Shown: positions 35,433-48,529 of the stretch, piece after piece
How the letters are laid out: the number at the start of each line of letters is the position of its first letter
Position numbering within the stretch: position 1 is the first letter of the stretch
DNA from: Sphagnum compactum
Lineage: Eukaryota > Bryophyta > Sphagnopsida > Sphagnales
Length of the DNA: 64,000 nucleotides
Assembly: GCA_965153455.1 (NCBI GenBank)
Contig: OZ234494.1
Span: forward strand, 12,586,001-12,650,000
Direction of reading: 5' to 3'
Position numbers and translations under genes: made by a program
Notes under the pieces: generated by a model
The model's database searches: none
Told to the model about the DNA's origin: nothing
The model's input: only the letters and a program-made list of their open reading frames with translations

Positions 35433-36930
35433 CATTGCACATGCTACAAAAAAAAGAAAGAAAGAAAAGGAAAACAAAGGCACCAACACTGCATGATATA
35501 GATCCCTTACACACTAAGAATGTAATGTGTAGAGGAAGGAACCTCACACTAGGGGGTTACATTACTGACCTAATTTGAATCTGTCAGCTTGGAGGCACCT
35601 TGCAGATTTGTAAGGAATCTGCAAGGGGCCTTCGAGTTTAGGTGGAAGATTACACTTTGTTACGGTATCTATAGATACAAATGAAAAATCAGGTCAAGTT
35701 TTGTGAGGAAGAACTAGACTCTTGCACATGCTTTCTGAAAATTCCTCATCTAAGAATCTAATGAATAGATATATGTGTTCAGAGGCATGCAACCCAAAAA
35801 TTTAAAACCACCCAACACAGCCTCTACACAGGTAATTAAATGTGTAGTGTAAAGCCCCAGTGTGTGGCTATTCCCTGAATAAGGGGTTTAGGACAAGGTG
35901 GTAGATGAATTTGGCCCAGCACATTGGGTATGTTCCAGTGTTGGGCGGGTATGTTCATTTCAACAAACCAGTTGGGTACATGTCTGTAGATTCATTCAAT
36001 GTGTACATTGGGTATGAAAATGAATGTTAAATATTTTTTTGAAGTTTACATATCAGGTAGGTATGATTAATGACTGGCATGTTTTAATGGGATCTTGGGT
36101 ATGAGTATGAATGCCCAAGATCATGATACCAGATGGTATCATATATGCATTTGGTATTGAATATTCTCTTTTAAAAAATGAATCTCAATCTACTTGAAAT
36201 GAAAAAACACTGTCTTTCAGCAAAGCCATAGAGGCGCATTTATTAGGTTGTGCATGAACACTTTGTTGGAAGAACATATTTTGAATACATAAGAACAAAT
36301 TAATCCTCTTAATGTGTTTGACAAAGATCCAACTTATGGGTGTCTTTAGCTTTAAAAAATCTAAGGCCCTTGTGAGAAGTGTTCACGAGGGGCAAAAAAA
36401 ATGTTTACTTTGTTCACAAGGGCAAGAGTGACTCCCATGCCAAATTGCTCAAATTCATTCCATTCTAGCAATGTTGGCCATGAAACCAATACATTGATCC
36501 AAAAAATAAATTACTAATAGCTAACTACTCAAATCCATTCCATTTTGACGACATTAGCCATGATAACAATCCATCTACCTTGAAGACTATTAAGAGCCAA
36601 CTCTTGTTCATATTTCAATGTTGTAGTTTGAAAGAAAGTTCAAAACATTTGAAACAAGATAAGACACATGTTTGAAAACTAACTACATAAATCCCTTAAA
36701 CTTGTTCAAATGAAAAAATAAAAATTAAAAGACCATGTTATGGATACTCACCATGCATCTTCATAAAACCTTACGTCAACCAATAGTTATTCATTATCAT
36801 CGAAGAGAGCATCGTAAGTCGCAAAAAAATCTGAGGTAGATCTTTCCACCATTTTGTAATCCAATTTTGCATTGTTGGGCCAATATATGTAAATGAACAC
36901 CAATTTTTCTAGATTTTCTACCCCTAATCA
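35433..36930. other. Repeat-bearing spacer, no gene recognised
   Basis: 35,936-35,953 reads CAGTGTTGGGCGGGTATG, the same terminal word as the elements at 43,072 and 62,801, so it may be one end of a hAT-like MITE; its partner end is not seen. Around 36,090-36,125 a palindrome GATCTTGGGTATGA / ATGCCCAAGATC occurs. Nothing else is supported. Confidence 0.45.
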
Positions 36931-38995
36931 TCATCTTTTCAAATTAGTAAAGATACCCATCACATTAAATATCCTTTCAATTTCTCTTTTAGAGCCTACA
37001 ATATTAATTGTTTGTTGTGATAAACACCCAACATGTGGAAATTGTGGTTCATGAACTTTCCACCATGAGAATAGACTTGCAATTTCAACAATATTGAAAG
37101 ATGTATGATGAAAAAGTGAAAGTTTAGATGCCAACAAACTTTCACTTGCTTCTTTAATGGTGGTAATCACACTAAACAATGAGTCTTCTAATGAGACTAT
37201 AATTTGTCATGGAGGGGTCTGAAGGCCTCTCAAGATGCAATTGTTTGTAGGCTTTAGCCAAGAGAAGAAGCAAGATCCTCTAATAATACTCATCCACCAT
37301 CTCCAAAGCCATGTTTGAGCTATTGAGGTACTTGGTCACAATTTACAACCCTTTGAACCTTGGATCAAACATTAAAGCAAGCATGTCGTGTGCTTTTTTT
37401 CATGAAAAAGTGGTCACAAATGAAAGGAAGGGTTGTAATACTTTCAATTGTTCAATAGGCATGCAACAATACAATATGGTCAATTCTTGCTCAAATGTAC
37501 TACATTACAATGGTGGTTGATTGGCATTTCTTGCAGCACATTCTATTTGCATATGCACAACTATTATCATTATAGCCTCCAATGCATTTAATAGAAGCCA
37601 ATACCCCCTTGTTTGGTTTATGATGCATTGATGAACAATAGGAGCAATACATTCATAAACAATCCCTACCAAAGCCCAATTCTACCTACTTGGAACCCTA
37701 ACCTGTAAAACTTGAGTTTGACATAACATATGTTAATGGTATTAACACATGCAAGTGTATTTTGAAACAACACAACCTTGGGTGTAAATCTAGTCTTCAT
37801 GGGAATTTTCAATTTCTCTTTTGGCAAAAAACTTCCACACATGCCTTCTCCCACTCTAGCAACCTCTTCTATGATTCTTTTGTCCATGTTATAATGGATT
37901 GAAGATAGGACTAGACACCTTTCAAATTAAGTTCATGCATCCCATTACAAACTTGGTCATGGTTAGTGGCATATTGACATGCCTTTGACATAACATGTCC
38001 AAAGCAAGTCCTAAGGTAAGGTGTGTCAAGCTGCAATGAATCACAATTTAGAATTGAGGTCAAAGCTACAACTAATTAAAGTATTCAAATTTCCTCCTTC
38101 ATCCTTTACATATGTAATAATTTTGTTTGTGATATTGAACTCAACTACTAGTGACTTCACATGGATGGTTAAAGTAGCACATGATGTATCTCTAGCTTGA
38201 AAACATGCAACAATAACATTGCAAGGGACCCATTGGTCATCAATGAAGTGTCACATCCTAATTTGTACATCCATAGATTAAAAGAGGTTGTGGTTGTGGC
38301 ACATTTTGCAATAGTTGGTAAGTCATATTTTTCCATTATCTTTGCAAGCATTGTCGACAAATGTTCATTTATTAATTGTTTCTGAGATGGAAAAACACAC
38401 TTATAATCACAATGTAGAACCCAACATGTAGGAAAGGGTTTTCCAAAACAAATAAATGCACATATCCTTTTGCTACCATCAAAACACGATCCTTTAGAAA
38501 TCTTTGTTAGTTTAAAACAATTTTATAGTAATCCTTTTAAACATTTTTGCCTTCTTACAACCATCCCTAGACCCTTTTGTAATTGCCACTTCTAGTTTAT
38601 ATCGTGTTAAAGTAGTTGCATGTTCATTTTCCACATGCTTCTTCATCACTACTACAAAATGTGGGTGCAATTCACTAGTCCCCCTTCACTACACCAGTGA
38701 ATTCACTACTTCTTCATTAGTCCCTATTCACTACAACCAGTGAATTCACTCAAAATCCAGTGAAATCACTTGGCGTACACGAACACCTTTTGCTGTAGTG
38801 CATGTTGCCGATGCTATGCTTTGGGTTGTAGGTAATAAAACTTTTTTGGTCTCTTGTGTTGTTAGAACTTTCAAAGCTTTGAGCCCTTCCATTTCCATGG
38901 CATATGACACACCTCATGCTTTAAATTTCATGCACATCAACAATAGCTCTATAATCATTCAAAACAAAAAAGGCCATGTAACAAATTTGCGATGG
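36931..38995 (-). pseudogene. hAT transposase relic with BED finger, split by a CACTA MITE
   Basis: On the minus strand, from high to low coordinates, the order is as follows. CHGNGRAQSFESSNNTR is a BED zinc-finger start (about 38,930-38,860). MKKHVENEHATTLTRYKLEV (about 38,635-38,575) supplies the His ligands. Next come MEKYDL and TTTTSFNLWMYK (about 38,330-38,260), then NKIITYVKDEGGNLNTL (about 38,125-38,070) and a SKACQYATNHDQVC-like stretch (about 38,000-37,940). The dimerisation region has LFSWWKVHEPQFPHVG and INIVGSKREIERIFNVMG (about 37,090-36,960). This is the layout of DUF659-type hAT transposases. Several frameshifts and stops make it inactive. Between the Cys pair and the His pair of the finger sits a 154-bp CACTA-type MITE. 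Confidence 0.85.
38647..38800. mobile_element. 154-bp CACTA (CMC/EnSpm) MITE with 3-bp TSD
   Basis: The left end is CACTACTACAAAA (38,647). The right end, TTTTGCTGTAGTG (to 38,800), is in reverse CACTACAGCAAAA. CAT lies immediately outside both ends (38,644-38,646 and 38,801-38,803), the 3-bp duplication expected of CACTA elements. The interior has repeated TTCACTAC, CCAGTGAATTCACT and TTAGTCCC words. Removing the element and one CAT restores continuous reading of the hAT finger on the minus strand at an ATG codon. Confidence 0.9.
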
Positions 38996-38999
38996 TGAG

Positions 39000-41640
39000 A
39001 AAGTTAGATTTTTTGGTTATCACTAAGTAACACCCATCCTTGTTTTTAGATTTCTTCTTATTCTACTTGTAAGTTTTCTATACTTGTTTCTTTTAATTAC
39101 ATAATTGATTCTACAATAACCCTTGTTTTCCAATCCTTCATGTAGAATTTCAAAATCAAAAGCAGTTTTTAACATTGCAATACACCCTATCCTATGAAAA
39201 CATTTAAGTAAAACCCTAAACAATGTGTTTTAGCAAATGAAAGTTTGCAAAAGATATTTTTACACAAAAAAAACAACTAAATATGAAAGAAATGTTTTTT
39301 AGCAAGGTTATTCCAAAGCTTGATATGAGATTTGAAAAAAAAAAGGACCATTACATGATGTCAAAAATTTCAACAAAGGATTAATGTATGTTGGAGCCCT
39401 CACAACCAACTTTAAAAGTCAAAACAAAACTCCACAAAAGAAAATATGAACTACAAAAGAAAACCTTAATGCAATTTGAAAGTTCAAAGTTTGTAACCAA
39501 ATTGTTGACACATGTAACTAATGAACACAATGAGTTAGTTCACCACATTTAACAAATGCAAGAAAACAACAACCCTATTTATGAGTTTTTGGGTTTAGTA
39601 ATTGTAAACATCAATCATGTTATAGGTTTAGAAAACAACAAACCTAGTTTATGCACACACATAATCCAAATACCAAAATGTGTTTACAATTTGCACAAAT
39701 GTGATTAAGAACCAAAACATCCAAGCCCAAGCTTTTGCAAGTTTTTGCACAAATGTGATCAAGTCAACAAAATGTGTTTACACAAATAAGATTGAAAAAT
39801 TAAAATGCAGGTTTGAGCTTTTGCAAGTTTATGCACAAAATAATAAAGAAACCCAATTTGAAATAAATTGTAACAACTTTTGCAACTACAAAAAGAAACC
39901 CCAACACTCCCATAATTGATCAACTGTCCACCCATGCACCCTTGTATGAACACAACCACTTCGAAAGAAAGAAAAGTGGTGGAAGTGGAACAATTTTTTC
40001 AATAGTGCACCTTAGAAATGGTTATTTTTCTTATGGTTATTTTTTCTAGAGAAACCCAAAGTCACAAAAGAAAACCCTTGGCCAAAAGAAGTGCAAAATA
40101 TGCTGACTTCGTAATTCTATCAGAAAACCCAACATTCTAGCAATAGTAGTGGTAGTGAAGAATGTAAAAAAAAAGGTTTTTTTAAATGCACAAAGAGAAA
40201 GAAGAAAAAACCAATAGAAAATTCAACATAATCACAACACAAAACCCCATGATGACCACAATCTCACAAATCCACAAATGGCTTAGGTAATCAACTCTTA
40301 ATCATCTTTGGATCAAAAGTTTTCACTAGTTTTTGCACAAAACTGATTTTTGTAAAAATGTGATCTATAAACTAAAAATCACCATCACAAATACCATCAT
40401 TGCAAAAATAATGTAAAAGAAACATGCGCCATCAATGCAAAATATAAGTAAATTGTAAAGAACATTTCAATTGGAGAAATGGATCAATTGAAAAGTATAT
40501 GATGGCATCAACTCGATTCACAAATCTCTTTAAAATTTTTTTGCATTCCCAACAAACATTAAATTGATTCCTTGTGCTAACTTGTGTAGCTTGCATTCAA
40601 CATATACGTACCAGGAAGCACACACAAAAAGTTCTACACAACAATGAATAGGAGTTCCTTCTAGAAGGAAACTTTGGTTATGTATTAAGGGCATTCTTAT
40701 TTCCAATAGATGTGATCAAATAACCCAAGTCTTTCCCATGTATTCCACTATGTTATACCAATCCCCACCCATATGGCAATAAAACACAATGCAAATGGTG
40801 TCATGAACCTAAACATACATAGATCACAAGGTGTGGAAAAGGGCAGGTTCTTATCCTTATTATCACAACATAATTGAATTCTTATGTGGACTTTTCTTTT
40901 GATATTTCATTTGGAAATGTTTATAAGGGACTCAATATGCCTAATAACAAACCAAAATAAATTTAGGAATGGAGTTCTTTCACAAACATATTTTGTAAAT
41001 ATCTATTAATTGACGTTTTGATGGCCAAAATTGACATGTTTTTTTAAAGTCCATATCATTTGAAACACAATAAAAATTATTTTGAATTTTGTGCACACTT
41101 CTATTAAACTAATGATCTTTAAATGGTACCAAAATAAATGGAAAAAAATTCTTGAAATATATGATTTGTTTATGAGTTAATTATTTAATCATCCCATGGC
41201 TTGCAAAAAATATGAAGGAAATCGACATGATGTTGATGCAAGTAGGATGAACATTCAACAAACAAAGAATAATAGAATCTAAAAAGAAGAAACATGTTGA
41301 AAAAAAACCTTCAAAATTAGTTGCACATACATGTGTTCAACCAATTAAATATTGATATGTTGAATGCATTAGACCCATAGATCTTTAGGCACCTTGATTG
41401 AAATAAAATCTCTGAGCTTGATTCCACAAAAATCGGCAACAACAATTCACATAGAAAATATCAAATCACATGCTAACATGAATTATAAATTTAATCAAGT
41501 ATATCTTGTCTTCATTAGCGTGTTTAATTATGTGGTCTTATGCTAAAATCTACACAACTTTGTCCCATCTTTACCTTTGCTTGCCCAATATTTTTGTTTC
41601 AAGTAATAGCTTTTTGGATATCAATATAAAGCCAATTTAA
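39000..41640. other. AT-rich spacer with a ~95-bp duplicated word; no gene recognised
   Basis: At about 39,675-39,850 the words AAAATGTGTTTACA, TTTGCACAAATGTGAT and GCTTTTGCAAGTTT occur twice in order, giving a short diverged tandem duplication. 40,680-40,900 holds ATGAACCTAAACATACATAG, ATCACAAGG and GTTCTTATCCTT, a weak match to repeat family R1. No coding region is supported. Confidence 0.45.
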
Positions 41641-41649
41641 TACATGCAT

Positions 41650-42060
41650 ACTTGAATTCACAAGCTACTTTTTCAAATATAATAGAATATTAATAGACAT
41701 TAAATTGATAATTCATGCCCAAAACAAGACCCATCAAATGGCTAAAACATGCTCAAGCTATTGCATGAGACCACAAAGTTTAAAACTATTCCAAAAGTTT
41801 GTAAATTGAACTTCTTGTCCTTCACATAAGCAAAAATCTTCTGAATGATTAGCAAAAACATGTAAGTAGTTACCATAGATGTGAACCATACTTACACCAT
41901 TTATATGATTAGGTGCCTTGAATGACCAAATAGTGAGATGTCTGGGTTCCCAAGTCTTGTTAGACAAAAAAATTAACCACAACAACAAACACATCATCAC
42001 ATTCTGACATCCAAAGGTCAAAGGTGTTCGAGCGGTTAACAAGCAACTTGTTGATGTAGG
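41650..42060 (-). pseudogene. Second hAT transposase relic (central part only)
   Basis: Reading the minus strand from about 42,032 gives SNTFDLWMSECDDVFVVVV, then a TAA. A frameshift then gives NKTWEPRHLTIWSFKAPNHI and, in another frame, FAYVKDKKFNLQTF followed by VLNFVVSCNS (about 41,835-41,770). The motifs TFDLWMS, DVF-x-V-V-V-N-F, W-x-P-x-H-x-T, and AYVKD with NLQT are those of the DUF659-type hAT family, and parallel the relic at 36.9-39.0 kb. Neither the BED finger nor the C-terminal dimerisation region was found nearby. It has at least two frameshifts and a stop, so it is inactive. Confidence 0.8.
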
Positions 42061-43070
42061 ATTAATTTAGTTCAAGGTTTAGAGCTACATGATTTTAGTT
42101 AGATTTTGAACTTCAGCTAAACAAGACTTTTGCTATATGAATAGTTCAAATTTCACATGTGCATTAGTTATGTTTTATTTTAAATAGTAATAAGAACACA
42201 AATTTCCAATTTCATGATCCATTTTTTCATGTCATTTTGTTATTGTTCAATTGGTCGCCTTAATTTCTTTTATTATTTGAATCATTATGGACGATAGTTG
42301 AGATTTTGAGAATTATGTTTTATTTTCATTTTTACTAATTAAATAATAATAAATAATAATAAATTCAATTTAATGTTTTAGATATAAAAATGACATCAAA
42401 ATTAACATTATATTCACATGCCATAGTTAAAAAATGATTGATTTCAGTCACATTAGTCAAGCTCCACAAATCCATGTAGGTGTTGCATCCACCTACATAA
42501 TAAGCATATTATAATAAATTATATGGTACATAATATGTCATACGTAATGCGTAATATATCACATATAATATGCATCCACACATTTTATCGCATCAAAATG
42601 AATAGTTTTTGCTAAAAACACATTTCAAAATTCATAATTTAAAAATAAAACTAGCTTTTAAATCAAAAGTACCAAAATGTGTTGAAAACATGAATTTCAC
42701 TAATTTAAACTCATGTTGCTTTTTAATCATTAATATTAAGATCATCTCCAATTTTGAAAAGGAACGGTGCATATTTGATATTAAAAATTGAGTGGTTATT
42801 GAAAAAAAAAAGATTGTCCACACAATAGGGTTTTGAATGCTTTAAATATGCACAAGAATTCTTCAAACAATATCAATTTTCATTGAATATTGATAACTGA
42901 AACTTTGTAAATAAATGACAATCCATTCACATCCCTTTGTGACTCCTTTGTGACTCACAAAAGCTCAAGTGCTAGCTGGTTGAGAGAAAAACTCATAACC
43001 TTACCAAGAAGACACTGATGGGTATATATGCCTGGGGTTTGAAGGTTTGGGCTTATAACCTAGATTGATT
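42061..43070. other. AT-rich spacer, no gene recognised
   Basis: Short ATAATAATAAAT and ACATATAATATG words; the 60-codon ORFs at 42,609 (plus) and 42,823 (minus) are antisense images of each other and lack motifs. Confidence 0.5.
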
Positions 43071-43071
43071 T

Positions 43072-43274
43072 TAGTGTTGGGTTTGGGCATGGTTATGAAC
43101 AAATGTTTTGGAGTAGGAAGGTGGGGGTGGATACTTGAATTCCGTATCTACCTGGGTATTAACTTAGGGTGGGTTTTTGAATTTTTTTGCCTTTGATCAT
43201 TACAAACATGCATATCCAGGGTTGATACCTGGACGGGGTGTCATCGTGTTAAATTTCAACCCTGCCCAACACTG
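43072..43274. mobile_element. ~203-bp hAT-like MITE, CAGTGTTGGG ends
   Basis: The left end is TAGTGTTGGGTTTGGG. The right end reversed is CAGTGTTGGGCAGGG. The first ten bases match except for a C-to-T change at the left tip. CAGTGTTG-type ends are typical of hAT elements. An 8-bp target duplication is not clear (ATTGATTT against GATTAGAC). The same terminal word occurs at 35,936 and 53,879. Confidence 0.6.
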
Positions 43275-45860
43275 GATTAGACTTCAGACCTATACAAAGG
43301 AGTTTAGAATGATGGGTTTAGGGTTGAGGGTTTAAATACAAGTCACCAGATTTCTATAAGAGGTTTCAGCAAGTAAGCCAAACATGATGGCAGAAAGGCC
43401 AGTTAAAATTTGGAACCTTCATATTTAGTTTTGCAGCCAGTTGTGGCTAAATCTTCTTATGGATGATTGCCAGTCCTATGACATCCCAAAATTGGGCAAA
43501 AATATGCCAGTGCTCCTGCTCATGTTGTTGTTGCTTCAAGTAGTTCCCTGCATGACCAACTGTAGACTACAAAGGTACAAGTTGCAAGGACAAAGTTTTT
43601 TAGAGTTGTCAGCTTTGGGTACATACAAGTAGAGAAGTGAGAGACATAATAATTTATTAAAAGTAATTTCATTCCAACAAAATACTCGAGGACTTTAATG
43701 GAGTAAAGACTTTGATGATTCAACAATTATTGGGTTTAAGCTGAACAAAATAGGGGAGTTGCGAATCTTGGTAGACAAACAACAAACTTCTTTTGGACTC
43801 TTGTCGTGTTCAATTGTAAGTAAAAAATTGTGCTAATTTACTCTAAATTTATTATATCCTTGTTGGTGTGGGGCTTTTTATGAAGTTCTTCAATCACATG
43901 GTCAAAGCAACAATAAAATCAGTTTCACAAGTGAATTTCATGATTTTTTTCCCAAATGTATTAGAGTATGTGACACCTTGACCCCCCATGTATACATACC
44001 TATCATTGTATCCAAAATGTGACACCTCCATAATGCCACAAAATTTTCAGTCCGTAGGTGTCATATTGAGGACATCTAACAATACAACCAAACAAGTGTC
44101 ATTTTGACGACATCTAACAATACACAAAGAAACTTGATGTGTGGGATGGGAGGAAAAAGCCAAATTTCCTTAATGCGGAGATTGAAAAGGTCTCAATAGC
44201 ATTTCAATCAAAACTAAACTATTGAGAACATTGGTACGTGAAGTCCCGCATCATCTCATTGCTAGGTAGTCACAAGTTACAACCTTACTAATTATTATTG
44301 TTCAATCACTAGTCTCTAGCATTGAGGAGGTTATTTAGTCATCCTCCCCGCTACCCAGTCCCTTTACATGCCCTTAGCATCGCCCCCGGCCCCCTCCCCT
44401 CCCTTTTGAGTACTTATACCTAGTGATTAAAGAAAGATTAGATTGATTAAGAAACCTAATGAATAGACATTATCTACCTTATGAAAAGTATAAGTACACT
44501 TGTTGAGACTGGTTTTGATGCTTCAAGTTAATAGCAATCAAATTGGATGGTAATAAGATCTAATTCAACATTTTGAAATTCGTGGTTTTATCAAATTAAA
44601 GGTTGTTACCAAAATGCTATTTAAGTGACCATATTTAAGTGAACATATATTTTTATTTTTGTGGTCTTGACATTACTCTCACATCTACTTGGGGAAAAAA
44701 GATTTTTGGTTTTACAAAATTAATTGCAAAAAATATTGAAGTTGTCAAGTAATTAAAACGTTACCTCAAAAATATTTTCAATAACTCATTACATTCGTAC
44801 ATTTCACAAAATATTGATGTAGCCAACAATTATTCAATCATATGACCCGTATGTCGCGGGTGGAGCAACTTTTTGTAAACGCAAGGCCCGACATCAACAA
44901 CCTAGCCAATTGTGAAAAAAAGAACACTACATAATGAGCATGACGGGTACATGGTTCCCAACTCCAATTGTCATACAATAAGTTGTAATTAAGGTTTTTG
45001 AAGTTTGAACATGTCTTCTCATCATGCATTTGACTTTCACTAAAAAGTTAGATACCTTTGGAGAAGATTGGTGCAAGTCTTAGAATTTTTTGGTTTTATT
45101 TCATGATCAATTGATATTGTACATTGGCCATGTTTGTACTTTGTACGTCGAAAAGGTTGTTGTCAACCAATACTAATGTGTGCCAATTTCCAAACACATT
45201 CAATAGTTTCTAGCTTAACATCGTCAACTTAGGACCTTCCTAGATATATAAAATTCAACCCGTGCTTCCACACTAACAAAAGTCTCCACACCCTATTACC
45301 TTTGATATTCGAACAAATCCGTATTCAAGTCATCCAATAAATCATCCAAGTTATAGGGGGCCCACCTCCCAACTTTATCTTGGGAGATTGTCCATAAGTG
45401 AATGAAAAGGTTGATGAAGCCAAGCAAGAACTTTCTTTTGGGGACTACTCCCAAATTCTAGTAGTGGGTGGGATAGTTTGTCCATGTATCCAAGTATTTT
45501 GAGTTCTTTGTTTAGCCCACACTCCTTGTGGAGTCTTATGTATAACTTGTCAAGAATCCAAGTCAGGTGGGTGGAGTAGCTACTAACTAGGCCGAGGATT
45601 CACCCCCACCCCTCCCCATTTCCCACCCCCAATTTTTTAAACCAAAAGCTGAAGTGTTGGGAAATTGACATTGCCAAAAGCATTCAAATTTGGTGAAAAA
45701 GCCATTGAAAATGTGGTGAAAAAGCCATTGAAAATTGTAAGTATAACTAAACAAACAAGTTGAAAACATAAGTAATAAAATAACAGGCATTTCTAAATAC
45801 CTATTTTCAATGACAAAGATTCTCAAAATCCAATATCTCATGACTTAGGTCTGAAAATTA
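43275..45860. other. Spacer with short repeats, no gene recognised
   Basis: 43,433-43,470 (GCCAGTTGTGGCTAAATC, then CTTATGGATGATTGCC) is repeated at 53,703-53,745 (GCCAAATGTGGCTAAATC, then CTTATGGACGGTCGCC), a second dispersed repeat. GACATCTAACAATACA occurs twice near 44,072 and 44,109. 44,340-44,405 and 45,600-45,635 are C-rich patches. No ORF shows a recognisable domain. Confidence 0.5.
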
Positions 45861-45867
45861 CGAAATA

Positions 45868-46015
45868 GCTCCTAGAGATCCACTCATCAAGGGCTTTCCA
45901 ATGATACCAAGAGCATGGCGGGGGCTTGTGGTTTGGGAGTTCTCAACCTCACAAACAAACTAACCACCTTCCTTGATAGATACATGCGATTTTTAGTGTA
46001 AAAATTGCTAATTGT
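45868..46015. repeat. Inverted copy of the dispersed repeat at 8.45 kb
   Basis: CTTTCCAATGATACCAAGAG and ACCTTCCTTGATAGATACAT are near matches to the reverse complement of the 8,455-8,600 copy. Order is conserved. No coding content. Confidence 0.7.
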
Positions 46016-46479
46016 AAAGTGTGAAAAAATTTAATCATCATTTAAATGGTGTTATTTTCAACAATTTCCTGACTTTATATTCAGGAATACAAACACTCCC
46101 ACTCAACATTTTAATAACAAAAACTATCAACCAAGGGGTGACAATAATGTAAATTAATCGGTAGCATTTTTCAATATTTTAACATACACTAATCAAAGGT
46201 TTCAAGTCTAATGTAGCATCTTATCTGGTTTGGCATTCAGGTGCCAAATAATTATTTTATTTTTTGAAATCAAGATTGGTAGTAGATTTTGTGATTTAAT
46301 ATTTTTGAACATATTTATGTCGTTCAATTAAAATATTTCACAATGATGATTGATTGTTAACATTAAATATTGAAATTGTGAAAATTTGAAAATGGGACTA
46401 TTGAACCACTTTTATGGAAAAAAGTAATTATTTTGGTTGAAGGTTTTTTACGTATTTGAAAGCTATTGTGTTGGTCTCT

Positions 46480-46690
46480 TTCTAACCACTGCAATAAACA
46501 TAACAAAATGCTCAACTCATGTATCCTCTATGAAGACTTAATAAATTGCAATTGTTTTGTAGCCATTGCAATAGACTTAACAAAAATGCTCAAGTCATGT
46601 AGTGATTGCAATAGACTTAAAAGTTGCCCTCTTTGTTGCCATTACAACAGACTTAACAAAATACTCATCTCATGTGCCATTGTAGCATAT
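46480..46690. repeat. Diverged ~50-bp minisatellite
   Basis: GCAATAGACTTAA recurs near 46,567 and 46,608, with ACTGCAATAAACATAACAAA and TTACAACAGACTTAAC variants around them. Each is followed by AAAATGCTCAAxTCATG-like text. The Cys-rich plus-strand reading at 46,466-46,693 only translates the repeat. Confidence 0.7.
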
Positions 46691-46699
46691 TAACAATTA

Positions 46700-48520
46700 C
46701 GCAAAGATAGGAATTATGCAATGCTCATATAAAATGCTTGGGTGTTGCATTTGTCAAAACAAAAAACTCACATAAATGTAAAAAAAAATGCTCGACTCAT
46801 ACCTGCTATTTATTATTTTTGAAAATCACCAACGTTAGCTAGTTCATATTCACATTTGTCTATCAATTTTGCTTCGTAATTCAAGGAGTCTTTGACATCT
46901 TTGTATTTTGATGAGGTGCAACCAACATGAACACTCAATGACCAATTTTTGCAAATCATGATCAAACTATCAAGGTTTTGTATTTTGAGTTTTTAACGCC
47001 TCAAACTTGTTAAGGTCCTTGCAATGCTAAAGATTTCATCTGTCTCAATTTACAAACAAAGGATTGAATTTTCACCAAGTTAATGGTGAATTTATAATGT
47101 TGACTACAACAAGAAGTATTGTTTTCAACTTGGTGAAACAACTAGTTTTCCAACTTCCATCTTGGGTTTGGGTGCATCCACACTATTAGGAGTTAATCTT
47201 GTCACTTTTGGCGAGTGCTTATTTTGGAACATTTTTAAAAATATTTGATTTTTAAGATGAAAAAATTCTTTAAAGAATTCTCATGATCTAAAAAAAATGT
47301 TACATCAATTCTTAGGTTTAAAAAAAATTATCCAAAAATATGTTATGTTTTAAAAATCTCACCAACAACAGGAGTCTTCATAATGGTAGGAGTCCTCATA
47401 ATGTTTTTAAAAACATTAATTACAATGCTTAGTGAATGCTTTTGAATATTTTATTTTCATTAGATTCATTCCAAATCATGACACTTGTTGAAAACATAAT
47501 ATATTAAAAAAATTGTTTATGTAAACACATTCAAAAACTTACAACAAGAATACAATTTTGACGAAAAACATGAAAACCAAATAATGCTTACATTTGCTAT
47601 GACTCCTGTTACACCCATTTTGCAACTTCCATTTTGATTACATAGTCTTCAATTGTTTCATGACAAAATGAATTAACATCATAATTATCAAAAGTTGTTA
47701 TTTTATGACACAAAAATTTATCAATTGAAATATTTTATGCCCAAATTTGTTTGATCAAGATCATATAAATGGGTTATAATTTGGTCCTTTTAATCATGAA
47801 TTGATCACATGTTTTGAAACAATGAAATTATTGTCTTGTAATGATGAATAAATTAGTGATTACCAATGCCAATGTGTGTATGGATTTATTTTGTGTTACT
47901 TTTCTAAAGATATTTTTTTAAATTTCAAAAAATGGACTATATAACATAACCAAGTTTTTGTTTCAAAATCAATGTAATAGACTACAATCCATAAGCCATG
48001 TAACATATGACATATGAAATGGATTCATTTGCATTGAAACATTTAGATACATGCTTTTAGAATGTTGCAACATTAGAAGAAAGATTGTGTTTTTCAACTT
48101 ATCATATTGCAAAAATAATTGCAAACGCCACTTTTAGTTGTAAACAACAAGTGGTAAAAAAAAATTGCATTTTTAATGAAAATATGAACATGGGTACACA
48201 AGATGATAATTTCCGCATGCCATAGTGTGAGAATTTTGAAATTCATTCATCTTATCTTGTTGAATAGGGATAAAATCTACTTTTCTCAAAGAAAAAATAT
48301 TTGTGAATGAAAATGAGGAATGTTTTGGAATATTCAGGAATATTTTAATTTTGGAAATGTAAGCTTCAAGTTTTATTAATTATTTGGCAGACATGTGCTG
48401 AAGCTGCCCGTGTACTACGGTATTTATTAACCAAGTACAATTGTGGCATAGGGATTCATCAAAGTTGAAGCCTTTTGTGTCAATTGAATTACCAATGTTG
48501 TGGAGGTAAATCATTTGTCA
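46700..48520. other. AT-rich spacer, no gene recognised
   Basis: No ORF above 60 codons and no domain pattern. A short doubled word GGAGTCTTCATAATG / GGAGTCCTCATAATG lies near 47,371-47,402. Confidence 0.5.
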
Positions 48521-48529
48521 TACATAACT

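Noticed and set aside
46466-46693. Small Cys-rich secreted-peptide-like ORF
   Set aside because: Cys spacing follows a ~50-bp DNA repeat; there is no signal peptide.
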